Below, piece by piece: positions 1 through 7,612 of a DNA stretch of 32,602 bases. Each line of letters begins with the position of its first letter. The first letter of the stretch is position 1. The position numbers were made by a program, and so were the translations under genes. The stretch is taken from NCBI GenBank assembly GCA_945886995.1, contig CAMCZJ010000003.1, forward strand, positions 1-32,602. The letters run 5' to 3'. The notes beneath the pieces were generated by a model. The model was not told the DNA's origin and ran no database searches. It saw nothing but the letters and a program-made list of their open reading frames with translations. The DNA is from Asaia bogorensis. GTDB lineage: Bacteria; Pseudomonadota; Alphaproteobacteria; Acetobacterales; Acetobacteraceae.

Positions 1-942
1 AATTACTCGGCCTATCTGGAAGCCAAGCGCAAGCGCCTTTCGCAGGAAGAACGCGAAGAAAGCGCGCGCCAGCGGCAATTGGCCGAAGAACAGGAATGGA
101 TTGGGCGTTCACCCGCCGCACGGCAGGCGAAATCCAAGGCGCGTATCGCAGCCTATGAGGATTTGCTGCGCCGCAGCCAGGATAAGGCGCCGGACCCGAC
201 AGAAATCACCATCCCGCCGGCGCCGCGGCTCGGCAATACCGTCATTGTTGCCGAGACTCTTTCCAAGGGTTTTGGCGACAGGCTGTTGATTGACAATCTT
301 TCCTTCAAGCTGCCGCCGGGCGGCATTGTGGGCGTGATCGGCCCCAATGGCGCGGGTAAATCCACGCTGTTCAAGATGATCACGGGCGGCGAAACACCTG
401 ATGTTGGCAGCCTGGTGGTGGGGGATAGCGTGCAGCTTGGCTATGTGGATCAAAGCCGCGACAGCCTGAATGATACGCGCTCTGTCTGGGAAGAAATCTC
501 GGATGGGATGGATATGATCACCATTGGCAAGCGGAGCGTACCGTCACGCGCCTATGTCGCGGCCTTCAATTTCAAGGGTGGGGATCAGCAGAAGCGCGTT
601 GGCGTGCTTTCCGGTGGTGAACGTAATCGCGTGCATCTCGCGAAAATGCTGAAGCGTGAGCATAACGTCATTCTGCTTGACGAACCGACCAATGATTTGG
701 ATGTGGATACGCTGCGTTCGCTTGAAGAAGCGCTGATGGATTTTGCCGGCTGTGCCGTGATCATCAGCCACGACCGCTTCTTTCTGGACCGCTTGGCAAC
801 GCATATTCTGGCCTTTGAAGGCGATAGCCATGTCGAATGGTTCGAAGGCAATTTCCAAGCGTATGAAGAAGACAAGCGCCGGCGCTTGGGCGCGGATGCG
901 ACAGAACCGCACCGCATCAAGTATCGGCCCTTGCAGCGGTGA
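1..942 (+). CDS. ettA: Energy-dependent translational throttle protein EttA (ABC-F ATPase), 3' part
   Basis: The reading frame is open from base 1, so the 5' half lies outside the window; 313 residues remain of a family of about 555. The visible part starts in the charged helical linker (YSAYLEAKRKR, then QAKSKARIA) and contains the complete second ABC domain: Walker A GPNGAGKST, signature LSGGERNR, Walker B VILLDEPTNDLD and switch ISHDR. The C-terminus GADATEPHRIKY closely matches what I recall of E. coli EttA. ABC-F proteins are soluble, bind the ribosomal E site and gate translation according to ATP/ADP; they are not transporters. The stop overlaps the GTG start of the next gene by 3 nt, suggesting co-transcription. 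The first ABC domain and the start cannot be assessed. Confidence 0.93.
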   Translation, partial: NYSAYLEAKRKRLSQEEREESARQRQLAEEQEWIGRSPAARQAKSKARIAAYEDLLRRSQDKAPDPTEITIPPAPRLGNTVIVAETLSKGFGDRLLIDNLSFKLPPGGIVGVIGPNGAGKSTLFKMITGGETPDVGSLVVGDSVQLGYVDQSRDSLNDTRSVWEEISDGMDMITIGKRSVPSRAYVAAFNFKGGDQQKRVGVLSGGERNRVHLAKMLKREHNVILLDEPTNDLDVDTLRSLEEALMDFAGCAVIISHDRFFLDRLATHILAFEGDSHVEWFEGNFQAYEEDKRRRLGADATEPHRIKYRPLQR

Positions 943-1469
943 GCCAGGCGCTTGGCGCATTGCATACGCCGCGCGGGATCACCACCGCGCGGCTTTCCCT
1001 GCTGCCGCCCGCGCCGGAGCAATTGCCTGATCTGATCCGCCTAAAGGCGGATGAACGCGTCTTTGGCTTCATGCTGCATGGCACGCGCAGTGCCGAACGC
1101 ACGCGGGAAGAATTGGAAGACGACGTAGATTTCTGGGCGGTGCGGGGTTACGGCATATGGTCTGTCTTTGTGCGTGGTACCGGCGAATTTCTTGGCATTT
1201 GCGGGCTGATGGAACGCCCGGATGGGCGGGGTGTCGCGCTACGTTATGCGCTTTGGCCGGAATGCCGCGGTAAGGGCTACGCCCGGGAAGCGGCGCGCGC
1301 CGCGCTTGATTTTGGCCATGCCGCAGGATTGCCGCGCATCATTGCTGTCGCGCGGGAAACCAATGAGGCGTCACGGCAGGTGATGGAAGATATTGGCATG
1401 CGCCCTGCCGGCAGCTTTACCCATAAGGGGCATGCGATGGTGGTTTATGAAAGCCTGACGGTGGCGTAA
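939..1469 (+). CDS. GNAT-family N-acetyltransferase (RimJ/RimL type)
   Basis: A 176-residue single-domain acetyltransferase of the GNAT fold. The N-terminal TARLSLLPP strand followed by a helix is typical of the RimJ/RimL-like subgroup. The acetyl-CoA binding loop is seen as the ECRGKGYAREA motif (Q/RxxGxG/A), followed by ETNEASRQVMEDIGM, where an Asn and the helix after it normally contact CoA. This subgroup acetylates the N-terminus of ribosomal proteins, small amines or antibiotics; the substrate here cannot be told. The GTG start lies inside the ettA stop (GTGA), so translation is probably coupled. The stop directly abuts the stop of the convergent mlaC-like gene, leaving no room for a separate terminator. 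Confidence 0.85.
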   Translation: MSQALGALHTPRGITTARLSLLPPAPEQLPDLIRLKADERVFGFMLHGTRSAERTREELEDDVDFWAVRGYGIWSVFVRGTGEFLGICGLMERPDGRGVALRYALWPECRGKGYAREAARAALDFGHAAGLPRIIAVARETNEASRQVMEDIGMRPAGSFTHKGHAMVVYESLTVA

Positions 1470-2102
1470 TCAGCCGCCCTCGCGCGCTGCCAATTGGGCG
1501 ATCTGGCCGCGCATGGCTTCCAGCAAAGACGCCACGCGCCCACCATTGCGTTGAATGACAGCGGCATATTCGCTGCGTGTCGTCAGGCGAAGCGAAGTGC
1601 CTTCAGCGATCACATCCACCACCTTGGGCTGGCCGTTGATTTCAGCCACGCGCCAATCAAGCGTGAAGGCCGGGCTATTGGGCCGTTCAACCAGGGTGCT
1701 GACCAGCGCGTCTTCTTCGGTGCGCTGCTGGGAACGACCCAGCGAGAATTTCACACCGCGATATTCACCGAAACGGGCAGAGAGGTTGCGGATAATGATT
1801 TCATCAAAAAGCTTGAGGTAATCCTGCAACTCGGTCGGTGTTGCCTGGCGGACATAGCGGCCAAGGATGAAGCGGCCAGTGCCTTCGATGTCAATTGCAT
1901 AGCGCAGGATGCTGCCAACCTTGTCGCGGCGTTGCGCCAGGCTCATGCGTGGATCATTGATGGCATTCACCAAATCCTGCCCCGCCCTGTCTACAAAAGC
2001 GTTGGCGCGGGTGATATCCATTTGCTGCGCGCTGGCCGGGCTACTGGCAAAACCAGCGAGGCCGGCAAGCAGAAGGCGACGAGAAAGCAGAAACCGAGAC
2101 AT
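1470..2102 (-). CDS. mlaC: MlaC-family periplasmic phospholipid-binding protein
   Basis: A 210-residue protein with an N-terminal export signal (SRRLLLAGLAGF, cut near ASAQQ). The mature part has the features of the MlaC/Ttg2D family: an N-terminal helical stretch with AQRRDKVGSIL, then FILGRYVRQATPTELQDYLKLF and a beta-rich C-terminal half ending in VVDVIAEGTSLRLTTRSEYAAVI. MlaC shuttles phospholipids between MlaA in the outer membrane and the MlaFEDB importer in the inner membrane. The ATG overlaps the TAA of the upstream mlaA-like gene by one base (TAATG), so the two form an operon. MlaFED is not in this window. The alternative family member HpnM (hopanoid-associated) has the same fold, but the adjacent mlaA favours MlaC. 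Confidence 0.85.
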   Translation of the reverse strand: MSRFLLSRRLLLAGLAGFASSPASAQQMDITRANAFVDRAGQDLVNAINDPRMSLAQRRDKVGSILRYAIDIEGTGRFILGRYVRQATPTELQDYLKLFDEIIIRNLSARFGEYRGVKFSLGRSQQRTEEDALVSTLVERPNSPAFTLDWRVAEINGQPKVVDVIAEGTSLRLTTRSEYAAVIQRNGGRVASLLEAMRGQIAQLAAREGG

Positions 2103-2899
2103 TACTTGGGCTCCATCACACCCTGGCCGAAGCCGATGCCACCTGCCGGCGCAACCGCGCCACCGGGGCTTTCCTTGTTCTGGATTTCAAAGGCGCGGCG
2201 CTGGCGATAGGCGGAACGGAGCGTCGCATAGGGATCGAGCGATGTCTTGCGGACCATATCAAAGGGTTCCAGCAAGGCTTCGCGTGTATCAATAACGGTC
2301 ATGCCGATGCGCGTGTAATTCCACACATCCAGAATTTGCCCTTGGCCGATCATGGATTGCGGGTTGGTATAGATATCAACCGCAAAGCCCACCAGATCGC
2401 GCGCTGTGGTCGGGCCGAGTAGCGGGATAAACATATAAAAGCCTTCGCCCACACCCCACACCGCGAAGGTCTGGCCCATATCCTCGGAATGGCCGTGCAC
2501 ATCATAACGGCGTCCAACATCCACAATGCCACCGACCCCGATGGTGGAATTGACGATGAAGCGGCCAAGTGTTTCGCGTGCGCGTGTCACATTGCCTTGC
2601 AGCAGGTCACCGGTCAGGATGGTTGGTGTACGCAGATTGCCGAGTACATTGCGAATCCCGGACCGCACCGGTTTTGGGAGCAAATCCCGATAGGCTTCGG
2701 CGATCGGCTGCAGAACCGCCTTGTCTATCACTTCATTCACTTCGAACAGGGCGCGGTTGGTCGGTTCGAAGGGGTCATTATTTTCCCTGAATTCCTGCAG
2801 CGCCTCAAGATCATCGGCGGGCGGGCGCGTGGCGCAGCCGGCCAGCATCAGCAGGACAAGCGCGATAGGGCCGAGGATGCGGGCGGTGAGGGACTTCAT
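2102..2899 (-). CDS. mlaA: MlaA/VacJ-family outer-membrane lipoprotein
   Basis: I choose the ATG at 2899 because it begins a lipoprotein signal peptide: MKSLTAR, a hydrophobic run, then the lipobox LAGC with Cys22 as lipidated residue. The 97-codon in-frame extension upstream has no signal and runs into metF. The mature protein (265 aa in all) shows the MlaA hallmarks: NDPFEPTNRALFEVNEVID, VRSGIRNVLGNLRTPTILTGDLLQG, RFIVNSTIGVGG and FIPLLGPTTARDLVG. MlaA forms a ring-shaped pore in the inner leaflet of the outer membrane that removes misplaced surface phospholipids and passes them to MlaC, encoded immediately downstream with a 1-nt overlap. The C-terminus has a low-complexity Gly/Ala-rich tail. 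The gene is divergent from metF with about 136 bp between starts. Confidence 0.92.
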   Translation of the reverse strand: MKSLTARILGPIALVLLMLAGCATRPPADDLEALQEFRENNDPFEPTNRALFEVNEVIDKAVLQPIAEAYRDLLPKPVRSGIRNVLGNLRTPTILTGDLLQGNVTRARETLGRFIVNSTIGVGGIVDVGRRYDVHGHSEDMGQTFAVWGVGEGFYMFIPLLGPTTARDLVGFAVDIYTNPQSMIGQGQILDVWNYTRIGMTVIDTREALLEPFDMVRKTSLDPYATLRSAYRQRRAFEIQNKESPGGAVAPAGGIGFGQGVMEPK

Positions 2900-2953
2900 C
2901 AGATTGGTCTTAGCGCGAAATGCCACGGGAAAGGAACCGCTTAACCTAATGGG

Positions 2954-2989
2954 CACGCCCTTGCCAAGATGGGCGTGATGGGCAAAGGG
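2954..2989. promoter_or_regulatory. Two mutually exclusive inverted repeats in the mlaA-metF divergent region
   Basis: CACGCCC at 2954-2960 pairs with GGGCGTG at 2971-2977 (7 bp, 10-nt loop). CCCTTGCC at 2958-2965 can instead pair with GGCAAAGGG at 2981-2989 with one bulged A. The two stems share the CCC at 2958-2960, so only one can form at a time. The element lies 47 nt upstream of the chosen metF start and 55 nt upstream of mlaA. It could be a leader switch, a protein operator or chance in GC-rich DNA; it does not match a SAM or SAH riboswitch that I recognise. Confidence 0.25.
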
Positions 2990-3035
2990 GGCGCGGTTGC
3001 GGAAGGCCAAAAGCCTCACCATTTCGGGAAGTGTC

Positions 3036-3968
3036 ATGAACAACCTCACCCCTGGCCCCTTGGCCCGCTGGCTGACAGGCCCGCGTTTCAGCGCCCTGCC
3101 AGCCCCGGCTGCCCTGCCGGTGCCGCGGCTTTCCTTTGAATTTTTCCCGCCCAAGACGGAAAAGCTGGAAGACCAGCTTTGGGCCTGCATTCGGCGCCTG
3201 GAACCGCTGGGCCCGCGATTCGTCTCAGTGACTTATGGCGCTGGGGGCAGCACCCAGGAACGCACCCATGCCACGGTGGCCCGCCTTGTCGCGGAAACCA
3301 GCCTGACCCCCGCGGCGCATCTGACCTGTGTTGGGGCGACCAGGGAGGAGGTAGATGAGGTTGCGCGGCGCTATTGGGCAGCCGGTGTCCGCCATATTGT
3401 GGCCTTGCGGGGTGATCCACCGGCGGGGGCTTCGGAATATGTGCCGCATCCGGGCGGTTACGCCCAGGCCGAGGATTTGGTGCGGGGCCTGAAGCGGATC
3501 GGGGATTTTGAGATCAGCGTGGGTGCCTATCCGGAAACCCATCCGGCAGCGCTTTCCGCAGATGCGGATTTGGATTTCCTGAAGCGCAAGATTGATGCGG
3601 GGGCGACGCGCGCCATTACGCAGTATTTCTTCGAAGCCGAGACTTTCCTGCGGTTCATTGATCGCTGCCACGCCAAGGGCATTACGGTGCCGATTGTGCC
3701 GGGGATTCTGCCGGTTTCAAACTTCCAGCAGGTGGTGAAGTTCTCCGCCATGTGTGGCGCGAGTGTCCCCGCCTGGATGGGCCAATTGTTTGAGGGGTTG
3801 GAGGAGGATGCCGAGACCAGGCGCATGGTGGCGGCGGTAGTGGCGGCGGAACAGGTGCGCCTTTTGCAGGCCAATGGCGTGGATGAGTTCCATTTCTATA
3901 CGCTGAACCGCCCGGACCTAACCTTCGCCATCGCCCATATCCTGGGCGCCCGCCCCCATCGGGATTGA
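3036..3968 (+). CDS. metF: 5,10-methylenetetrahydrofolate reductase MetF
   Basis: A 310-residue FAD enzyme of the MTHFR TIM-barrel family (E. coli MetF is about 296). It reduces 5,10-methylene-THF to 5-methyl-THF, the methyl donor for methionine synthesis. Visible hallmarks: LSFEFFPPKTEKL with the catalytic Glu (E35), SVTYGAGGSTQERTHATV, HLTCVGATREEV, and ALRGDPPAG with the FAD-contacting Asp (D127). Further on come AITQYFFEAETFLRF and VPIVPGILPVSNF, and the end HFYTLNRPDL is typical. I use the ATG at 3036, preceded by the Shine-Dalgarno-like CGGGAAG. The longer TTG start at 2997 lacks one and adds an unconserved N-terminus. It stands alone between divergent mlaA and a repeat-rich gap before glcF. 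Confidence 0.95.
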   Translation: MNNLTPGPLARWLTGPRFSALPAPAALPVPRLSFEFFPPKTEKLEDQLWACIRRLEPLGPRFVSVTYGAGGSTQERTHATVARLVAETSLTPAAHLTCVGATREEVDEVARRYWAAGVRHIVALRGDPPAGASEYVPHPGGYAQAEDLVRGLKRIGDFEISVGAYPETHPAALSADADLDFLKRKIDAGATRAITQYFFEAETFLRFIDRCHAKGITVPIVPGILPVSNFQQVVKFSAMCGASVPAWMGQLFEGLEEDAETRRMVAAVVAAEQVRLLQANGVDEFHFYTLNRPDLTFAIAHILGARPHRD

Positions 3969-3985
3969 TGTATTGTTGGCGGGGT

Positions 3986-4034
3986 CCGGGGTAATACTAT
4001 TACCCCGGCGGGGGCCTGGGGGCAGCGCCCCCGC
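3986..4034. repeat. Nested inverted repeats filling the metF-glcF gap (terminator or dispersed palindromic element)
   Basis: Bases 3986-4008 form a perfect palindrome: two 11-bp arms (CCGGGGTAATA and its complement) around a single C at 3997. Immediately after, GCGGGGGC (4008-4015) pairs perfectly with GCCCCCGC (4027-4034). Inside that, GGGGGC (4018-4023) pairs with GCCCCC (4027-4032) around the triloop AGC, so the inner and outer GC stems compete for the same bases. There is no T-tract, so a classical intrinsic terminator is unlikely, although a strong hairpin could still end or stabilise metF mRNA. The layout resembles intergenic palindromic (REP/BIME-like) elements in GC-rich proteobacteria. 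No second copy was found by eye in this window. Confidence 0.6.
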
Positions 4035-4060
4035 TTCTGCCATTGATGTATGTTGTGGGT

Positions 4061-4066
4061 TATAGT
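4061..4066 (+). promoter_or_regulatory. Candidate -10 element placed for leaderless glcF mRNA
   Basis: TATAGT sits 6 nt before the glcF ATG at 4073, so the expected transcription start would be at or next to the A of the ATG. No Shine-Dalgarno-like purine stretch lies between. The TTGATG at 4043 gives only a 12-bp spacer, so I see no convincing -35 box. This is inference from spacing only. Confidence 0.35.
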
Positions 4067-4072
4067 CGTCTC

Positions 4073-5395
4073 ATGCAGACCCTTTTCACCCCCGCCCAAT
4101 TGGCTGACCCGGATATTGCCGAGAGCAACCGCATTCTGCGCAGTTGCGTCCATTGCGGCATGTGTACCGCGACCTGCCCCACGTTTTTGTTGCGTGGTGA
4201 TGAGTTGGATTCGCCTCGGGGTCGGATTTATCTGATCAAGGACATGCTGGAATCCGGCCGCCCGGCGAGTGAGCTGGAAGTGCGGCATGTGGACCGCTGC
4301 CTGTCTTGCTTGTCCTGCATGACGACCTGCCCTTCAGGTGTGCATTACATGCATCTGGTGGATCATGCGCGGGCCTATATTGAAAAGACCTATCAGCGCC
4401 CGGCGGCGGAGCGGTTTTTGCGGCGTTTGCTGTCAGCAGTTTTGCCCTACCCGTTCCGGTTTCGTGTGGCTTTGGTGGGGGCGCGTTTGGCGCGGCCTTT
4501 TGCGCGCCTGGTGCCGGGCAAGTCCATGATGGCCGAAAGGCTGCGCGCCATGCTGCGCTTGGCGCCGGCGCATGTGCCTTCCCCATCCGCCATGGAAAGG
4601 CCGGGCGTTTTCCCGGCGCAGGGTGAAAGGCGCGGGCGGGTTGGCCTGCTGACAGGCTGCGCGCAGCAAGTGCTGGCGCCTTCGATCAATGAGGCGACGA
4701 TCAGGCTGCTGACGCGCATGGGCATTGAGGTGGTGGTGACCAAGGGCCAGGGCTGCTGTGGCGCGCTTGATCACCATATGGGCCATCATGATGCCGCCAT
4801 GCGCCTGGCGCGCGCGAATATCGCGGCCTGGTCTGCGGAGATTGAGAATGAGGGGCTGGATGCGATTGTGGTGAATGCCTCCGGCTGCGGCACCACGCTC
4901 AAGGATTACGGCTTCATGTTCCGTGAGGAGGGGGCACCCTGGCGGGAGCGGGCTGCGAAGGTTGCGGGCTTGGCCGCCGATATTTCGGAAGTACTGACGC
5001 GGTTTGGTTATGCGCCAAGCCGGCCAGCGCCGGGGCTGACGGTTGCCTACCATGCCGCTTGTTCGCTTCAGCATGGCCAGAAGATCACGGCGGAGCCGAA
5101 GGCCTTGTTGGTGAAGGCGGGCTTTACGGTGAAGGAACCGGCGGAGGGGCATATCTGCTGCGGTTCGGCGGGGACGTATAATCTGATGCAGCCGGAAATT
5201 GCGGGGCAGTTGAAGGAGCGGAAGCTCGGAAATCTGGAGCGCACCGGGGCGGCCTTGATTGCGGCGGGGAATATCGGTTGCCTGACGCAATTGGGTGATG
5301 GGGCGATGCCGGCGGTGCATACGGTGGAATTGCTGGATTGGATGGCGGGCGGGCCAGAGCCTGAGGGCATTTCCAAGGCACGTGAGTTGGCATGA
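4073..5395 (+). CDS. glcF: Glycolate oxidase iron-sulfur subunit GlcF
   Basis: A 440-residue protein with two ferredoxin-type 4Fe-4S motifs at the N-terminus: CVHCGMCTATCP (Cys 25, 28, 31, 35) and CLSCLSCMTTCP (Cys 76, 79, 82, 86). Two CCG domains follow, with GCCGALDHH in the first and CCGSAGTY in the second; these bind further Fe-S or heme in related HdrB-like proteins. This arrangement, the length and the N-terminus MQTLFTPAQLADPD match GlcF, which carries electrons from the GlcDE flavoprotein when glycolate is oxidised to glyoxylate. I choose the ATG at 4073; the TTG at 4043 and ATG at 4046 lack a ribosome-binding site and add an odd extension. glcD and glcE are not in this window. The downstream TPR gene overlaps it by 4 nt. 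Confidence 0.93.
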   Translation: MQTLFTPAQLADPDIAESNRILRSCVHCGMCTATCPTFLLRGDELDSPRGRIYLIKDMLESGRPASELEVRHVDRCLSCLSCMTTCPSGVHYMHLVDHARAYIEKTYQRPAAERFLRRLLSAVLPYPFRFRVALVGARLARPFARLVPGKSMMAERLRAMLRLAPAHVPSPSAMERPGVFPAQGERRGRVGLLTGCAQQVLAPSINEATIRLLTRMGIEVVVTKGQGCCGALDHHMGHHDAAMRLARANIAAWSAEIENEGLDAIVVNASGCGTTLKDYGFMFREEGAPWRERAAKVAGLAADISEVLTRFGYAPSRPAPGLTVAYHAACSLQHGQKITAEPKALLVKAGFTVKEPAEGHICCGSAGTYNLMQPEIAGQLKERKLGNLERTGAALIAAGNIGCLTQLGDGAMPAVHTVELLDWMAGGPEPEGISKARELA

Positions 5396-5946
5396 TAACG
5401 CGCCGCGCCGCCCTGCTGCTGGGCTTGGCGCTGCCGGGGTTGGCACTGGCGCAGGGTAGCCCGCGCGCGGCAGAGCTTGACCAGCTTTTTGCCGTGCTGC
5501 GGGCTGGCCAGGATGCGGCGCAGCTTGCGCTGGCGGAAGCGCGCATTCGCCAATTATGGGTGGAAGCGGCATCGCCCGCCGCGCGGCTTTTGATGCAACG
5601 CGGCACGCGCAATTTGAATGCGCGGCTGCCAGAAGAAGCGATTGAGGATTTTGATGCCGCGCTGACCCTTGCCCCCAATGCGGCGAGTGTCTGGCATTTA
5701 CGCGCCGAAGCGCTGGCGGCACTTGGGCAAATGCGTGAAGCCGCGCGCGATTTGGCCGAAGCGCTGCGGCTGGAACCGCGCCACTTCATTGCCCTGCAAA
5801 GTCTATCGCGCTTGCAGACTGAAGCAGGCGATGCGGCGGGCGCCTTGCGCAGCATGGAAGCGGCGCTGGCGCTCTACCCCGCCATGCCGGGCGGGGCTGA
5901 GGCGCTCAGGCGGCTGAAAGCAGCGGCGGAAGGCGAGGCGCTTTGA
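5392..5946 (+). CDS. Secreted tetratricopeptide-repeat protein
   Basis: A 184-residue protein starting at an ATG that overlaps the glcF stop (ATGA), so it is translationally coupled to glcF. Residues 1-21 form a signal peptide (MITRRAALLLGLALPGLALAQ, cut near ALAQ), possibly twin-arginine type. The rest is alpha-helical with three TPR-like units: RLLMQRGTRNLNARLPEEAIEDFDAALTLAP, SVWHLRAEALAALGQMREAARDLAEALRLEP and a more degenerate third, FIALQSLSRLQTEAGDAAGALRSMEAALALYP. TPRs mediate protein contacts; the partner is unknown. Similar small periplasmic TPR proteins are common in alphaproteobacteria, and I know of no established link to glycolate oxidase. The gene ends 3 nt before the stop of the convergent acyl-CoA synthetase. 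Confidence 0.85.
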   Translation: MITRRAALLLGLALPGLALAQGSPRAAELDQLFAVLRAGQDAAQLALAEARIRQLWVEAASPAARLLMQRGTRNLNARLPEEAIEDFDAALTLAPNAASVWHLRAEALAALGQMREAARDLAEALRLEPRHFIALQSLSRLQTEAGDAAGALRSMEAALALYPAMPGGAEALRRLKAAAEGEAL

Positions 5947-5949
5947 TAG

Positions 5950-7578
5950 TCAGCCTTTCGGGCGATGGTCCTTGAAGGTTTCGCGAAGCTTCGTCTTCAA
6001 TATCTTCCCTGTCGCAGTATGGGGAATTTCATCCACCACCACCAGATCATCTGGCAGCCACCATTTCGCTACCTTGTCGGCCAGGAAGGCATTCATGGCG
6101 GCAAGATCAGGCGCGGCAGCGCCCGGCTTCATCACCAGGATCATGAACGGGCGTTCATCCCATTTCGGATCATACATGGCAACAACAGCGGCTTCCGCCA
6201 CACCGGGATAACCAACCGCGGCGTTTTCCAAGGCGATGGATGAAATCCACTCACCACCGGATTTGATCACATCCTTCGATCTGTCGGTCACTTCCATGAA
6301 GCCATTGGCGTCAATGGTCGCGACATCGCCGGTATCGAAGAAGCCATCTGCATCCAGCACGGCTTCATCCTCTCGCCGGAAGTAACTGCGCGTGATCGCC
6401 GGACCGCGAACCTTCAGGCGCCCGAAAACCTCGTCATTCCAGGGCAGCTCGCGGCCATCGTCATCGGTGATTTTCATCTCCACCGTGAAGGGCGGGCAGC
6501 CTTGTTTGGCTTGCAGGGCAAGAGCCGCTTCCGCATCAAGCCCGCTGATTTCGGGCTTGCGCTGATAGGTGGTGCCAACAGGCGACATTTCCGTCATGCC
6601 CCAGGCATGGATCACGCGCACACCGTATTTTTCCTGATAGGTCTTGGTGATCGCTGCGGGGCAGGCGGAACCGCCAATCACCACGCGCTTCAGCGTATCA
6701 ATGCGCGCGCCGGTCGCTTCCATGTGCTGCAACAGCATCATCCAAACTGTGGGCACGGCGGCGGAGAAATTCACCTGAGCGGCGGTGATGGTTTCATGCA
6801 CGGAAGCGCCATCCAGCTTGGCGCCTGGCAGGATCAGGGTGGCACCAACCATGGGGGCAGAAATGGGTAAGGACCAGCCATTGGCGTGGAACATCGGCAC
6901 CACGGGCATGACGCGGTCGGCCACACCAAGCCCCAAACAATCCACCTGATTGCAGGCCAGGGCATGCAGAATATTTGACCGGTGGGAATAAAGTACGCCC
7001 TTCGGGTCGCCCGTGGTGCCGGATGTATAGCAAAGCCCGGCAGCCGTTTTCTCATCGAAACTTGCCCAGGCGAAATCGCCATCGGCTTCTGCCAGCCAAT
7101 CCTCATAGGCAACCGCATTGCGGAGCCCCGTTTCGGGGAGATGCGCCCCATCGGTCAGGATGATGAAGCGTTCAACATGCACAAGCTTTGGCGCCAATTG
7201 CTGGATCAGCGGAATGAAAGTCAGGTCCAGCATCAGCACGCGCGACCCGGCATGATTCAGGATCCAGGCGATCTGATCCGGGAAAAGCCGCGGATTGACG
7301 GTATGGTAAATGGCGCCAATGCCGGTGATGCCATACCAGGCTTCCAGATGCCGCCAGGTATTCCAGGCAAGGGTCGCCACGCGATCCCCAAGCTTGATGC
7401 CATCACGTTCCAGGCGCTGCGCCACGCGAAGCGCACGGCGCCGCACATCGCGGTAACTGCTGTGATGAAAAGGGCCTTCGACGGACCGGCTGATGATCTC
7501 CCGCCCCGGGTGCTGGATGGCGGCGTGGTCCAGGACCTTGTGCATCAGCAAGGGCCAATCCTGCATCAATCCCAACAT
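5950..7578 (-). CDS. AMP-forming acyl-CoA synthetase (medium/long-chain or DmdB-like)
   Basis: A 542-residue ANL-superfamily ligase that activates a carboxylic acid to its acyl-adenylate and then to the CoA thioester. Core motifs are intact: CYTSGTTGDPKGVLYSHR (phosphate loop, Tyr184 onward), the GMTEMSP adenine motif, FFDTGDVATID with the ribose-binding Asp, the hinge DRSKDVIKSGGEWIS, and catalytic Lys525 in TATGKILKTKLRETF. The ATG at 7578 is chosen because GGGGGGAAGC precedes it and MLGLMQDWPLLMHKVLDHAA is the usual family N-terminus; the longer frame to 8154 would run through the rhodanese gene. Relatives are annotated as AlkK-type fatty acyl-CoA synthetases or 3-(methylthio)propionyl-CoA ligases (DmdB). 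Sequence alone does not fix the substrate, and no other DMSP gene is adjacent. Confidence 0.93.
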   Translation of the reverse strand: MLGLMQDWPLLMHKVLDHAAIQHPGREIISRSVEGPFHHSSYRDVRRRALRVAQRLERDGIKLGDRVATLAWNTWRHLEAWYGITGIGAIYHTVNPRLFPDQIAWILNHAGSRVLMLDLTFIPLIQQLAPKLVHVERFIILTDGAHLPETGLRNAVAYEDWLAEADGDFAWASFDEKTAAGLCYTSGTTGDPKGVLYSHRSNILHALACNQVDCLGLGVADRVMPVVPMFHANGWSLPISAPMVGATLILPGAKLDGASVHETITAAQVNFSAAVPTVWMMLLQHMEATGARIDTLKRVVIGGSACPAAITKTYQEKYGVRVIHAWGMTEMSPVGTTYQRKPEISGLDAEAALALQAKQGCPPFTVEMKITDDDGRELPWNDEVFGRLKVRGPAITRSYFRREDEAVLDADGFFDTGDVATIDANGFMEVTDRSKDVIKSGGEWISSIALENAAVGYPGVAEAAVVAMYDPKWDERPFMILVMKPGAAAPDLAAMNAFLADKVAKWWLPDDLVVVDEIPHTATGKILKTKLRETFKDHRPKG

Positions 7579-7589
7579 GCTTCCCCCCT

Positions 7590-7612
7590 GGCTGGGACCG
7601 CTTTGCCCAGCC
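7590..7612. promoter_or_regulatory. Inverted repeat between divergent acyl-CoA synthetase and rhodanese genes
   Basis: GGCTGGG (7590-7596) and CCCAGCC (7606-7612) form a perfect 7-bp inverted repeat with a 9-nt spacer, followed on the plus strand by TTTT. It lies 12 nt upstream of the acyl-CoA synthetase ATG and about 80 nt upstream of the rhodanese ATG. It could be an operator for the minus-strand gene or a plus-strand terminator-like hairpin. No nearby plus-strand gene would need a terminator here. Confidence 0.3.

Noticed and set aside
2954..2989. SAM/SAH riboswitch upstream of metF
   Set aside because: Stems exist, but the conserved cores of the SAM-II, SAM-V and SAH classes that I know are not visible.
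2102..3190. Longer mlaA start at 3190
   Set aside because: It would place 97 non-lipoprotein residues before a perfect signal peptide and lipobox and overlap the 5' part of metF on the other strand.
4433..5722. A 429-codon open frame on the minus strand
   Set aside because: It is antisense to glcF and the TPR gene, both clearly coding by motif; the product is low-complexity Arg/Pro/His.
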